A DNA stretch of 64,000 bases from Adineta steineri. Taxonomy: Eukaryota > Rotifera > Eurotatoria > Adinetida > Adinetidae. Within the stretch, counting starts at the first letter, position 1. Every line of letters starts with the position of its first letter. Both the position numbers and the translations under genes were made by a program. The stretch is from assembly GCA_905250115.1 (NCBI GenBank), contig CAJNOI010000007.1, positions 909,216 to 973,215 of the forward strand. The letters are read 5' to 3'. This document shows positions 22,961 to 33,980 of the stretch, one piece after another. The notes beneath the pieces were generated by a model that worked only from the letters and a program-made list of their open reading frames with translations, had not been told where the DNA came from and did no database searches.

Positions 22961-23112
22961 ATCTGGTGGGTGTGGGTGTTGATAAGAATGTGCCTTGCAA
23001 ATGAGATGTAGGTTTGCGTGAGAGCGTGCAGTGCGGATGTGAGTGAGGGTAAGTGTGTGCTCGGTAGGTGTCGAGCTGAGTGTGGGTTAGGATAAGGGTA
23101 TGATCAGTAGGT
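22961..23112. repeat. Degenerate G-rich GTGGGTGT array
   Basis: About 150 bases of G-strand only, with GTGGGTGTGGGTGTT, GTGAGTGAGGGTAAGTGTG and two copies of a segment ending GTAGGTGTCGAGCTG. It lacks a clear C-rich arm, so it is not a full hairpin. Confidence 0.55.
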
Positions 23113-23369
23113 GTCGAGCTGCAAAATAGTCGTATTCAACTTTCAAGCATTAAACTAGTGGTCCCTGCCCGCTTTCTATGCACATGCTCATTCACACACG
23201 GAGAAACTAAACAATCACAATCTAGAATTCATATTATACACATATGAATATTACTGTTTTTTCAATGTTTTTCTCGGATCATCTGTTCAGCAGATGCAGG
23301 TATTCGTATTCTCAGAAAGTCAATGCTCTCTTCAGTTTCATACACCTTTCAGATTTCGCCAGCCCCGCC

Positions 23370-23515
23370 AAATTCGTGAGTTTTGTGAATTTCTCGAGTT
23401 GTATGGATTCCGTTGGTTCTTTGGGTTCTATTCAATTCTTTGGATTTCATTGATTCCATTATTTTCGTTAAATTCTGCGAACTCTGTTGAGTTCCGCAAG
23501 TTCCGTGGATTCCGT
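23370..23515. repeat. Degenerate TTCCGTGGATTC-type minisatellite
   Basis: Repeated short units such as GGATTCCGT, GGTTCT, GAGTTCCG and GATTCC, in style like the TGATTTCT arrays inside the hAT MITE at 11.6 kb. It directly adjoins the hairpin at 23521. Confidence 0.5.
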
Positions 23516-23520
23516 GAGCT

Positions 23521-23575
23521 AAGGGTTGGGTGTGGATATAATGCAACCAACGCCATATCCACATCCATACCCTCA
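23521..23575. repeat. GTGGGTGT hairpin repeat
   Basis: Left arm AAGGGTTGGGTGTGGATAT, right arm ATATCCACATCCATACCCT, loop about 17 bases. One of the clearest hairpins of the family. Confidence 0.7.
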
Positions 23576-24277
23576 AGATGAAAGACCCTCTTGTAACTTG
23601 TTAACGGTGCGACAGAATAGGAGACCCCGAGTCTTATAATGTATCGAGGACTTTAACGCAGAAAAGTAGAATCATTTTGACCACTTGTAAGATTGATATT
23701 ACCCCAAGAGAAATATGAGATATACTTGAGAATAACACTACTCTTGCTCCACTAGTCAAAATCACTTTCTATAGTTTTCAATTCCTCTCCCTCAACCATT
23801 CTCTAGAAATTCGAAAAAGAAAAGAGGAACGTTGTAAAAGAAGATAGATTGAGTAATACTTACCTACTTTGGTTATTTGCACGTTAGTTGTTATTCTACT
23901 TTTTTGATGTATGTGTTGTCAATGGTTTGTATCGTCAGAACGAATAAAAGAGCGAACAGTACACACAATCTGCCGTTTATATATGAATTTGAATGAAATT
24001 TTATATTATATTAAATTTGAAAGGACAACAAACAAACACAGTACTCAAAATTGATAAGAAACACTCATTTTTTTTTCAACTGGTAATAATATTATTTATC
24101 TTGGAAAGATTTCTTCTCTGTTTGTACATGATAACAGAAAAAGCTCTACAAATACGTTTGAAATAATATTACACAACACAATGGATCTTTAAAAATAATA
24201 GCTCTCTCTTTCTCTAACAATAACAAGCAACATATTTCTTTCGCCAAAAATTAGCATAAAGGAAATAAGTCTTGAGA

Positions 24278-24445
24278 GAGGGTGTGAGTGGACGTAGGTT
24301 TGTGTATGCGTGTGGATATGTATCGGTGTGGGTAGGTGTAGGTTTGGGTGCGGATGAGAATGTGGGGAGGTGTGGGTGTGACTATGGGTGTCGGTGTGGA
24401 TGGCGGGTAAGAAAAAATCTACACCCGACTACACCCACACCCTCA
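24278..24445. repeat. GTGGGTGT hairpin repeat, long
   Basis: Long G-rich arm of GTGTGGGT, GTAGGT and GTGCGGAT-like units (24278-24410), then a short C-rich arm CTACACCCGACTACACCCAC and ACCCTC. About 168 bases. Confidence 0.65.
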
Positions 24446-26548
24446 TTGTTTGCTGTGTGTATGGCTTGAACTGGAGTTACTGTGTAAAATTTACTAGTGA
24501 AGTAATGAACAAAAAAGATTCTTTTTATGTGTCTACTTCCTTGTGAGACGTAGTTTTTTTCTTTAACTCTTTTTTGATGTTGCTATAAAGAACAACAGAT
24601 GAAGAACGACAAGAATTAATTGATGAAATATTGTTATATGCTTGCCGAACATCGAACTATTCCGAGAAAAAGAAATATTTTCTTTCTTTTTACGGAAAAA
24701 AACGTGTTGAGTTATAGTTGTTATTGAAGAATCGGACGTGGAGAAAAAGTATTTATAATGACAAATATATGAGCAATTATACAAGCTGATTACATGTTTT
24801 CTGATCGCGAATTAGGGGACATAGAATATCACACACCTTTAAAATAGGTGATATCATTCTCATTGCTGTATTCTTTTAACTGAAAGCCTGTATGTGATCA
24901 TTATGTATGAAAAATTTAAATAATGTTGAGATTTTAATTAATTTTAATGACATTGAAATTTATTTAGTTTCTTTTGTAAATCGTTTATTTTCTATATAAT
25001 ATGGAAATTGTCGATCTTGATATAATCATACACCTACACCCACAAGATGGAGTGGCGGATTACAAGGGCGTCCACGACCGGTTTCAAATTAACTGTGGCA
25101 TGTAGAAAAATTTAGTGATGACCAAAAGGATCGAGTCTTTCACCCGAAGAATTAAAGTGATCATACAGTCTGTTTTCTTTTTGAGAAAATATACATGGTG
25201 TTAAAATTGAAATCACAATTTAATAAGCTCCATCTGATGGTGATCATCTGAGATCAGTTGAAAGTCAAGCGACTCCTCTCGATGAACACTACTTGTTTTA
25301 TAAGCTGGATCTTATTCTGAATTTTTAGTTTTAAATATATAAATAAGATTTGAATATGTGTGTCAATGAGCTAGAAAATAGATCTTCAATAAAATAGAAA
25401 TTGAGAGACGAGAATTCAGTACGGAAAGATAATAGATGAAAATGAATATATATTTGTTCTTGGTTATATTCCGAATTGAATTACATGCAGCTTTGATTGA
25501 TGCATGAAGTACTGGCAGAAACATACTTTAATTCACTTTGGCTGCTGAAGAATATGATAGGACAGAAGGAGATAAACTGATGTGTGAAGAAGGATTTATA
25601 GTATCGGAGGAAATACGACTGAAAAAAAATTCTTCTCGAAAAGGACATGAAGCTGCCTATCCTACACACCTGTACCTGTTAATTATGTTTGTGGTATTGT
25701 GTATTTTTCCGTCAAGCTTTTTATCGCTCAAACTTCAACTTGGCACATTTTGAAGAGATTCTCTGAAAATCTCAGTGTTCGGTTTTGATTATTATATGTA
25801 CTGGACTCAACAGCTTACTAGTCAAACTAGTAGTTTCTTTCAGAAAAGGGTGAACAAATTCAAAGATGAGCGTTACTTGTTACTAATAGTTTCACTGTAA
25901 TCAATTAGTTGAACATAGACATATTGGTACACAAGAGAAAAATTATTGAATTTTTGCATTTTTCTTTCTGACTAACCATATAATCATAAACAAGGAGAGA
26001 CGATGCAATATTTTTCTGATGGTAATCAATTTATTTTGTTGAAGTATCTCTACAATAATGCACTATTCTATGTGTCGAAGTCATTCTTAAAAATTAGAAA
26101 AAATTGTTTCAGTTATTTTTTCTAACTCTTTTATTCAAGCAAGATGTCACTTTATCAGATATGTTCATATTGATCAGTATTGGTCATTATATTGTATATC
26201 ATCAGATATGATAATACGTTCATTCATTCGTTCGTTCATTCAATACTATAAATTCATCAATATTTCTCGTGTAGTTTAATTGCACAGCATTCTTAATGTA
26301 AGTATTCATTTGTATTATTGTTCTTCTGCATGAGCCTTTCTTGTATCAGAAATATTTTCTAAAAGTATTTCACTCTTATTTAATTTGTAATGCTATTTAA
26401 TATACGACTACTATAAATAAACACATCTACATCTTACAGATCATTACACAATTTAGAAGATTTTACTTTAATAGAATCGAATTATATGAAAATATGTTTT
26501 AAAAAAGTAATTAATTCTTCTTTATTCTAGACTAAATCATTCGAAGAA

Positions 26549-26814
26549 ATGTCTAACAATAATAAAAATGATACTATTGTTAATCTTGATCAACAAGTAC
26601 TTACAGCAGAACAAAAACAACGTCTCATAAGAATTTCTGATGGTATGTAACGAAATTTAACACGTATAATCTATTGTTTATTTTTTTTAAAGGACTCAAA
26701 GAAATGACATCACTTATGGAAGGTGTTATTAAGTTTCTGAATTTTCTTGGCGTGTTTTTATGCATAATAGTTTTGTTTATTATTATGTTTTGGATTATAA
26801 AACATTGGTATTAA
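26549..26814 (+). CDS. 71-residue single-pass membrane microprotein
   Basis: Two exons, 26549-26642 and 26693-26814, joined at a 50-base GT-AG intron (GTATGT ... TTTAAAG) in phase 1. The N-terminal 45 residues are polar with a short helix-prone stretch (VLTAEQKQRLIRISDG), then a strongly hydrophobic helix (FLNFLGVFLCIIVLFIIMFW) and a six-residue tail IIKHWY. A C-terminal anchor of this kind suggests a tail-anchored protein facing the cytosol. The exact frame across the intron and the canonical splice sites are the main evidence. A CTAG acceptor 18 bases before the ATG fits trans-splicing. It sits isolated in a gene-poor region. No family recognised. Confidence 0.62.
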
Positions 26815-27375
26815 AAATTATATCGAATATAATTATAACTTGTTACATTGTAAAAAAAATCTTGTAGAAAATAAAATAGTTACCAGCCTTAAAAAGAAAT
26901 CAATAATATCTCTATGATGTGATGTTTAACTTGTATGAATACGATTCAGTTATGGAATTTCGAGTGTTATTTTGAAATCATAGATAAAAGATTCATCGGT
27001 GAATTTATCTTAAGTGGAGAAAGTTGATGTGTTTTGATGTTTGACAACAATCAAGCAACTTCTATTTTAAAGAGAAAATGTTCATATGTCATATCGTAAA
27101 CGTTAACTAAGTAGATAGCAATCGTATTTCTTAATTCATCTTGTCTGCTTGAGGCATTCGTATAATTTTTCTACTTAGACAGATATGAGTGTGAATAGAA
27201 TCAGTTGTTACACATCTTAGAAGTTACTATCATTATGTATTGATCTATTATATACAAAAACAAAGGTGTTAGTCTCACAAGATTTTTATTTAATATATAT
27301 ATCTATTAATCCATCATTTATCTCTAAAAAAAATACTGTTAATATTATCTTCAAAACTTTGAATCAAAATAAAAA

Positions 27376-27474
27376 TAGAATATATTTTAATGCAGGCATA
27401 TTCTCTTTTGTCAAAATATTGCAGTTCAACAACAGATAATGTCTTTTTTTTCCGTTAAACTAATTGTATGTCCT
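27376..27474. repeat. Dispersed repeat, copy 1
   Basis: Shares about 100 bases with 39303-39408, including GAATATATTTTAAT, CATATTCTCTTTTG, CAAAATATTGCA and AATGTC followed by a T-run, then CTAATTG.ATGTCCTTGA. Same orientation in both places. Confidence 0.75.
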
Positions 27475-27526
27475 TGAGGGTGTAGATATGGATATTATAT
27501 TTTATTCATACTCACACCCACCCCCT
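27475..27526. repeat. GTGGGTGT hairpin repeat
   Basis: Left arm GAGGGTGTAGATATGGATAT, right arm ATACTCACACCCACCCCCT. It immediately follows the dispersed repeat. Confidence 0.6.
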
Positions 27527-28114
27527 AAATAATAAGGATGAATAAGAAAAAGAAAATCCTCCCATGTTAGTTTAATATCCATCTGTCAGAAATTTTGTTC
27601 TTTTATGCGTATTTCCGTTTTGTTTTCATGATTTAGGTTTGTTGATGTCCGGAGTAAATAATGAGATAACCAAGAATCAATTTTTTACATCTCCATTACG
27701 AACATTGTTATCGAAAAGATGTCTGCAAGAATATTTTTAAAAAAAGAATTTCATTGAGACAGTTTTTAGGAATCGAATGATATTTTGTTTATCTATATGT
27801 TTTGCTGATTTTATCGAGTGAAACAAGTTATTCAAACGGATTGTTTTTTATCCATTTTTTGTTATCTTCAATATTTTATATAAGAAATTGCGTTTTAAAA
27901 TTATTTTCCGCCAACATTCTCAAGGATTCTTTTTCTACGTCACATTTGAATACAATCTGTTACAATGTTTTAGTCAGCTTTTTTTTATATTATATTTTCC
28001 TGATAAAAATTATCCGGAACTGCGTCAGAGAAACAAGTTAAAATCATGTAAAAGAATGATCAACATTGTTCAACTATATAAATCATCAGTATTGTAATCA
28101 TTTTTCATTTTATT

Positions 28115-31100
28115 ATGCTGATAAAAATATTTCAAATGAAATATCTATTCTATTTTATTCTTATACATTTGATTATTGGTGCACCACAAATTAATTTATA
28201 TTATACAGATGAAGTAAGTGAAATTAATAATGGAATACAACATGATTGTATACGCACCAGTGCGTCACTCGAAGAGGCGGATATTACGCGACAGATAATG
28301 ACCTATTGTATGGGTGAATCATCAGCGAAATTTAACGCTGCAACGGATAAAAACTTTCCAAATTTTACTTTTGCTCAACTTTCGGAAAATAATGTAACCA
28401 GTCAAGAATTATACCAATGGTCAGCATCGATTGATCTTATTGAGCGATACGAATTTTATTTAAATCAATCAACAAAATCATCACTCGAAAACAATGTATT
28501 TTATAATTGTACATTTCCAAGATTTGGTTCGACGTGTCAGTACGAATTAAATAATTATGATCCAAGTCAGTTATCTTTATATGAATTTATTGATAATTAT
28601 TATCATAGTTATGAATATGTACCAACTGATTTTACTTGTTATATTCATTTGAATTGTACACGTGGATATTCACCAGCATGTTTAGATTGGAGTGAAATTT
28701 GTGATGGAAAAGTTGATTGTCTTAATGGACCAGTTGATGAAGAACATTGTTGGCAATTAGAAATGAATCAATGTCAAAATAATGAATATCGATGTTATAA
28801 TGGACAATGTATACTACGTGAATTTTATCACGATGATTCAAAAAATCCTGATTGTATTGATAAATCCGACGAAATTTTTCAACTTTATGATATTAATAAT
28901 TATGTCGACATTTTAGAGTTTGGTCACATTGTTAAGCACTGTCGTGCACATGAACCATCATTTGGATGTGAAGATATCATATGTAAACATACACCGCTAA
29001 CAAGTTCTTGTGTTAAAGACCGTAGAGATCTACTCATGAAATCGATGTATTCAATTAAAGATACTTCTATACGTGATGAATGCTGGTCAGCAATGAAATG
29101 TCTTTTTGGTGTTCCAAATCTCGAATATCCAGATAATCATATTTATACTGCCATGACAGTATGTGCACGTGCAGTTTCCGAGACATGTCCGGAACTGATG
29201 TATTTTCCAAATATTCCAGTTTTATTTGGTCATCTGTATACTGCTTATCACAAAAGTGATGCACATCATACGGGCGGTTGGGCATATAGATCTCCTTATA
29301 TATGTTCTCATAATTCTCTTTATGATAATTATTTGGAAAAAACTACGAAGATTTCATTTAAAAATACAACGTGTTTTCGTGCTAAAGTAAAAGATGATCA
29401 CCCGTCTAACATAAATTGGGATTGGAAATATCATAAGCATTTGAACGAATTATTCCATCTGCTTAAAAATCATGATCGATTTACAAATTACACATCTGAA
29501 ATACGTAATGAATTGAACTTATACCAATGCATTAATTCGTCCACATACATTCCAATGCATGACATTATGGATGGTGTACCTAATTGTCCTCGTCACGATG
29601 ATGAGAAGATCTTTGATAGTAATTATACTAATGATATACTGGAAAAAGTCAAAGAAAAATATTACAAATGTGAAGAATCTGGCAAAGATATTCTTATAGA
29701 TGTTATCGGAGATTGTAAATGTGATTGTCAATCTAATACGTATTACATATGTGAAGATGAAAATAAAGATTTTATATACAGTCGAAAAAAAATATCATTT
29801 CAGACGATTTGTGATGAACATACGGAATTGTCAACAATAAATATTGAAGGAACCAATGAAACAGATGAAACCGAATGTAAACAATGGGAATGTAATAATA
29901 TTTATACTCGTTGTGACGGATTGTGGAACTGTCCTAATGGAATAGATGAAGCTGGTTGTAATTTATCGCCATTCTTTAATTGTTCTTCAGATCAACACGT
30001 ATGTATTTCACCACATACATATACATTTATGTGTTTATCGATCACGAAAGCAAATAATGGCAAAATGGATTGTCTTGGTGGTATGGATGAGCCACGAATC
30101 TGTCAAAGCAGTACTCTTTTTAATGTAGATAATCGTTTTCATTGTTTCAATCATACTTCTAATCTATGTATTTATGACTTTCAAGTATGTAACAATGAAA
30201 ATAACTGCAAATATCGAGATGATGAAAAATTTTGTGAAAAAAATCGAACAGCAGATTTGCGCGATATTTGTGGTAATATTAACAAATATTTTGTTTCGAA
30301 TGTTGAAAAGTTTATGTGCAATCATTTCGGTAATAAATTAAAACAAACAAGGAAATATTTTACAATTAATCAAAAGCATAAATCAGTCAAAAATAACGTT
30401 TCTACATGTTCATCAATCATTCGAAGACCTCAACACCAACCTTATTGTCATCGTGGTCTTAATGTACTTGTTTGGTTGAACAATTCTACAAGAATTACAT
30501 GTCTTTGTCCACCAAGTTTTTATGGTAATCAATGTCAATATCAAAATCAACGAATCAATATTGTTACCAGATTTCGAGCATTATCAGAATCGAGACAAAC
30601 ATTATTTGCAATCGTTATTTTACTTATTGATAATAGTAATGAACGAATTATTCATTCATTTGAACAATTTACTTATATATCAATAAGAGATTGTAAAATG
30701 AAATTTAATAATTATTTATTTTATTCAACTCGACCAAAAAATTCAAACAAAAATTATTCAATACATATTGATATCTATGAAAAAAATTCGACCATTCATC
30801 GGGGAAGTTTATTATTTCCAATTAATTTTGCATTTTTACCTGTTCATCGTCTTACGCTTTTAGTCAATATTCCAGGAAATGCTCATTTTATTCAAAGTTG
30901 TTTAAATAATAAATGTATTCATGGAAAATGCATTAAATATTTTAATAATTTAGAAACATTTTGTCAATGTGAACCAGGCTGGTCTGGAAAGTATTGTAAT
31001 ATTCAATATAATTACACATGCTCATCGGATTCTACTTTTATCGGCATTTCTGCAAACAATCGATCTGTATGTGTTTGCCCAGCGAATAAATTTGGTTCTC

Positions 31101-32863
31101 GATGTCTTCTTGTCGAGAATACCTGTAAAACTGCATGTAAAAATGGTGGTCAGTGCATTGTTAATGATGATTATATGGTGTCGAGCCCAAAATATACATG
31201 TATTTGTCCGAAAGGTTATGATGGAGATCGATGTGAAAAAGCACAAGCTAATAATAAACTTCAAATAACATTCGGCAAAGGTATTCTTTTAACAGAATCA
31301 TTATTTATTCATTTTATAGAAGTTCATGAAGATAATGAACCAACAAGAGAAACAACATTACGAAGGATTTTTGGTATTAGAGAAAACGAATTTATTGTTC
31401 ATTGGACACGGCCATTTCATTTAGTTTTTCTTGAACTCCCCAGTAATAATTATTATTTAACTGTTATTCAAGAGATACACAATCAATCAGCAACGATTAT
31501 CAAAACAATAAATCCATCAGATCGTTGTCCACATATTAGTGAACTATTCAATACAACATTTGCTCAATTGCATCTTCTTCGACGTATTAAATATTATCAT
31601 ATACCATGCCAACGACAACAACTAAATCTTTCATGTTTTTATGATAATGATCATCTATGTTTATGTTATACTTTTGGTCAAAAACGTTTAGCTAATTGTT
31701 TTAATTTTCATCATAATATGACATTCGATTGTTCTGGAGAAAGTGAATGTGAAAATGGTGGTAAATGTTTTCAAGATTCTCCAGATTGTCCAAAAACATC
31801 TATATGTATTTGTTCTCCATGTTATTATGGAAAACGGTGTCAACTTAGTACAACTAGATTTGGTTTATCGCTGGATGCTATTATAGGTCAACATATTCTA
31901 CCAAATACTAATTTTATACATCAACTATTTATTGTAAAATTCAGTTTAGCATTGACAGTGATATTCATTATTGCAGGATTTATCGATAGTATTCTTACTT
32001 TTATTACATTTAAGAATAAAACTATATGTGAAGTTGGTTGTGGAATATATTTATTAGTATCATCAATAACTACTTTACTGACAATGATAATGTTTGGATT
32101 GAAATTTTTTATTCTTCTTATTGTACAAATGACAAATATATCGAATCGATCGTTCTTACAAGTTCAATGTACATCATTAGATTTTCTTCTTCACATTTGT
32201 CTTTACATGGATCAATGGTTAAGTGTATGTGTGGCTGTTGAACGATGTACTACAACAATTCAAGGTACACGTTTTAACAAGAAAAAAAGTGCAAAAACAG
32301 CTAAAAAAGTGATTGTTATACTTTTAATTATTATTATTGGTACAAATATTCATGATCCTATTCATCGACGTTTGATTACTGAGGAGAATAATAATGATGA
32401 TAATGATAAACGAATATGGTGTACAACTAATTATTCACGTCGAGTACAAGTATATAATTCTATTATAACTACTTTTTATTTTTTTGCTCCATTTATACTC
32501 AATTTAATCTCAGCTATTATTCTTATAGTAAAAAAATCTCGTCAACAATCAAATGTTCATGTTAATCGAGATTACAGAGAAATTCTAAAAGAAAATTTTC
32601 GAGAACATAAAAATTTACTTACTGCACCCATTGTTTTAGTTATTCTTGCAATACCACGTTTAATTATTTCTTACATATCAAAATGTTTAACTTCAATGGA
32701 TAATCCATGGTTATATCTCGTGGGATATTTTATATCATTTATTCCACCAATACTTACTTTTATTGTATTTGTATTACCATCAAAATTTTATAAAACTCAA
32801 TGTCGCAAAACTGTCGTACAATATCGAACTATGATACGAGAACGGTTACATCTTAATTCATAA
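28115..32863 (+). CDS. LDLa/EGF-repeat seven-transmembrane receptor
   Basis: One uninterrupted 1582-residue frame, striking in a window of short exons. A signal peptide (MKYLFYFILIHLIIG; the Met at 28136 is the likelier start) is followed by LDL-receptor class A modules (for example LDWSEICDGKVDCLNGPVDE, YRCYNGQC...DKSDE, RCDGLWNCPNGIDEAGC). Three or four EGF-like modules follow (TCLCPPSFYGNQC, FCQCEPGWSGKYC, YTCICPKGYDGDRC, CENGGKC...YYGKRC). The last 300 residues or so are a rhodopsin-like 7TM domain: KFSLALTVIFIIAGFIDSIL, helix 3 ending ERC (VAVERCTT), ICEVGC, FFAPFILNLISAIILIV, and a helix 7 ending FIVFVLPSKFYK. Comparable LDLa-GPCRs exist in molluscs and rotifers (GRL101-type). An intronless gene suggests origin by retroposition or repeated copying. 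Ligand unknown. Confidence 0.87.
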   Translation: MLIKIFQMKYLFYFILIHLIIGAPQINLYYTDEVSEINNGIQHDCIRTSASLEEADITRQIMTYCMGESSAKFNAATDKNFPNFTFAQLSENNVTSQELYQWSASIDLIERYEFYLNQSTKSSLENNVFYNCTFPRFGSTCQYELNNYDPSQLSLYEFIDNYYHSYEYVPTDFTCYIHLNCTRGYSPACLDWSEICDGKVDCLNGPVDEEHCWQLEMNQCQNNEYRCYNGQCILREFYHDDSKNPDCIDKSDEIFQLYDINNYVDILEFGHIVKHCRAHEPSFGCEDIICKHTPLTSSCVKDRRDLLMKSMYSIKDTSIRDECWSAMKCLFGVPNLEYPDNHIYTAMTVCARAVSETCPELMYFPNIPVLFGHLYTAYHKSDAHHTGGWAYRSPYICSHNSLYDNYLEKTTKISFKNTTCFRAKVKDDHPSNINWDWKYHKHLNELFHLLKNHDRFTNYTSEIRNELNLYQCINSSTYIPMHDIMDGVPNCPRHDDEKIFDSNYTNDILEKVKEKYYKCEESGKDILIDVIGDCKCDCQSNTYYICEDENKDFIYSRKKISFQTICDEHTELSTINIEGTNETDETECKQWECNNIYTRCDGLWNCPNGIDEAGCNLSPFFNCSSDQHVCISPHTYTFMCLSITKANNGKMDCLGGMDEPRICQSSTLFNVDNRFHCFNHTSNLCIYDFQVCNNENNCKYRDDEKFCEKNRTADLRDICGNINKYFVSNVEKFMCNHFGNKLKQTRKYFTINQKHKSVKNNVSTCSSIIRRPQHQPYCHRGLNVLVWLNNSTRITCLCPPSFYGNQCQYQNQRINIVTRFRALSESRQTLFAIVILLIDNSNERIIHSFEQFTYISIRDCKMKFNNYLFYSTRPKNSNKNYSIHIDIYEKNSTIHRGSLLFPINFAFLPVHRLTLLVNIPGNAHFIQSCLNNKCIHGKCIKYFNNLETFCQCEPGWSGKYCNIQYNYTCSSDSTFIGISANNRSVCVCPANKFGSRCLLVENTCKTACKNGGQCIVNDDYMVSSPKYTCICPKGYDGDRCEKAQANNKLQITFGKGILLTESLFIHFIEVHEDNEPTRETTLRRIFGIRENEFIVHWTRPFHLVFLELPSNNYYLTVIQEIHNQSATIIKTINPSDRCPHISELFNTTFAQLHLLRRIKYYHIPCQRQQLNLSCFYDNDHLCLCYTFGQKRLANCFNFHHNMTFDCSGESECENGGKCFQDSPDCPKTSICICSPCYYGKRCQLSTTRFGLSLDAIIGQHILPNTNFIHQLFIVKFSLALTVIFIIAGFIDSILTFITFKNKTICEVGCGIYLLVSSITTLLTMIMFGLKFFILLIVQMTNISNRSFLQVQCTSLDFLLHICLYMDQWLSVCVAVERCTTTIQGTRFNKKKSAKTAKKVIVILLIIIIGTNIHDPIHRRLITEENNNDDNDKRIWCTTNYSRRVQVYNSIITTFYFFAPFILNLISAIILIVKKSRQQSNVHVNRDYREILKENFREHKNLLTAPIVLVILAIPRLIISYISKCLTSMDNPWLYLVGYFISFIPPILTFIVFVLPSKFYKTQCRKTVVQYRTMIRERLHLNS

Positions 32864-33980
32864 AGGTAAAAAAAGGAGTTGATTTAACACAGCAATTAAG
32901 TATTAATTATCATGTATTGAACTTGTTTTATTTTAGATTACATATTCAACTATTCAAAATCGAATACCATTAAAATGAACACTACATTGTTTTGCTTCTG
33001 TCTCGTTCTATGTCAATCCTTTGTATGCTATTTTCCTTCTTATAACATTAAATATTTTTTGAAAAACCTCATTTGTTGATCTTATTTTTTATGATGAAAA
33101 CCAAGATGCTACACATCTTTTTGTCTGAGAATATCTCTTATGTGCACTCCTTAACTATTTCATACTAATAGCAGTTTTTTTTCTAAAAATCGGGTTTTCA
33201 AAGAACTTGGCACTTCGTCCACAGTATTTAATCGAGTTTCGACCAGGCCGGACCGGACCGGTTTCAGCTCTATCAGTGTCTGTTAATCTTAACGGGAACA
33301 ATAAACTTAAATACTAAAAAAAAGCCTCGAAAGTAAGATATTTTTGTCGAGAAGCATTTTACTCTTTATCTATGGTAGATACTTTAATTAGACAAATATG
33401 GTTGACAATTTCAGAATAAATCGTTCTTCGATTAGTATTAATGGATGATATTCTATGGAACAAAAAAACAGTTTTTATGTCTTTCTAGGATTTCAAAACA
33501 TTTTCAATATCTCAGAAAAGAATTTCGCAAATATTGCAAGTTCTGAGTCTTTTAAAACAAATGTCTTACACGCAATAGCAGTAAATGTTTTACTAAGAAC
33601 TTATTATTGTTTTACATAATGTAATAAAGTTGATAAAAAAAAAGAAGTGATCAACCCACGTATTAGTTCATTTTTGTTACTCTGACAAGACATTTTTGAG
33701 CATACGTTCAGTATTAATATTTATTATTTCAAAATGAAAACAGGAAGAGAAAGGTGTTCTTGCTAATAACTTCATGATAAATAGTAAATGCTTTTACTTA
33801 GATATTATTTTGAGAGGACATTATTTCAAGAATTAAAACAACAGATGGAGAATATTTGTAATTAACAAAGATCATACGTTCTTCTATTCGAGAAATTCTA
33901 TATAACATAATATTAATTTGTTGTATCGAAGCACAAAAACTGATTGTAAAATTTTGAAAATATTTTTATAATTTCAATTT
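32864..33980. other. Gene-free stretch, 1.1 kb
   Basis: A+T-rich, with a brief G+C-rich patch GGCCGGACCGGACCGG at 33246-33261. No ORF, TIR or RNA gene supported. Confidence 0.5.

Larger units (their letters stand above)
22200..26548. other. Large gene-poor region with G-rich repeats
   Basis: Over 4 kb without a supported gene. It contains several GTGGGTGT hairpins or arrays (22379, 22961, 23521, 24278, 25029), a degenerate array of about 10-base TGGATTCCGT-like units at 23370-23515, and A+T-rich filler. Open frames at 23244-23581, 24272-24469 and 25538-25753 are by-products of repeats or chance: they lack domains, splice context and typical codon use. Confidence 0.5.
26815..28114. other. Gene-free stretch with a repeat and a hairpin
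   Basis: Contains a repeat of about 100 bases (27376-27474) with a second copy near 39303, directly joined to a GTGGGTGT hairpin (27475-27526). Open frames at 27802-28097 show no domain and lie in the 5' region of the receptor gene. Confidence 0.5.

Noticed and set aside
23244-23581. Frames on both strands over the TTCCGTGG minisatellite.
   Set aside because: Product of a short-unit repeat; frames exist on both strands as expected for repeats.
24272-24469. Gly/Val-rich 65-residue frame.
   Set aside because: Translation of the GTGGGTGT hairpin repeat.
25029-25080. CACCTACACCCACAAGATGGAGTGGCGGATT as another hAT end (compare CAGTGGCGGATC).
   Set aside because: Only a partial match; no partner end or 8-bp duplication was found nearby.
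27802-28097. Two overlapping hydrophobic frames upstream of the LDLa/EGF receptor.
   Set aside because: A+T-rich DNA gives hydrophobic translations by chance; no splice junction to the receptor was found.
33246-33261. G+C-rich CCGGACCGGACCGG patch as a regulatory island or transposon end.
   Set aside because: Too short, with no matching inverted partner or flanking duplication.
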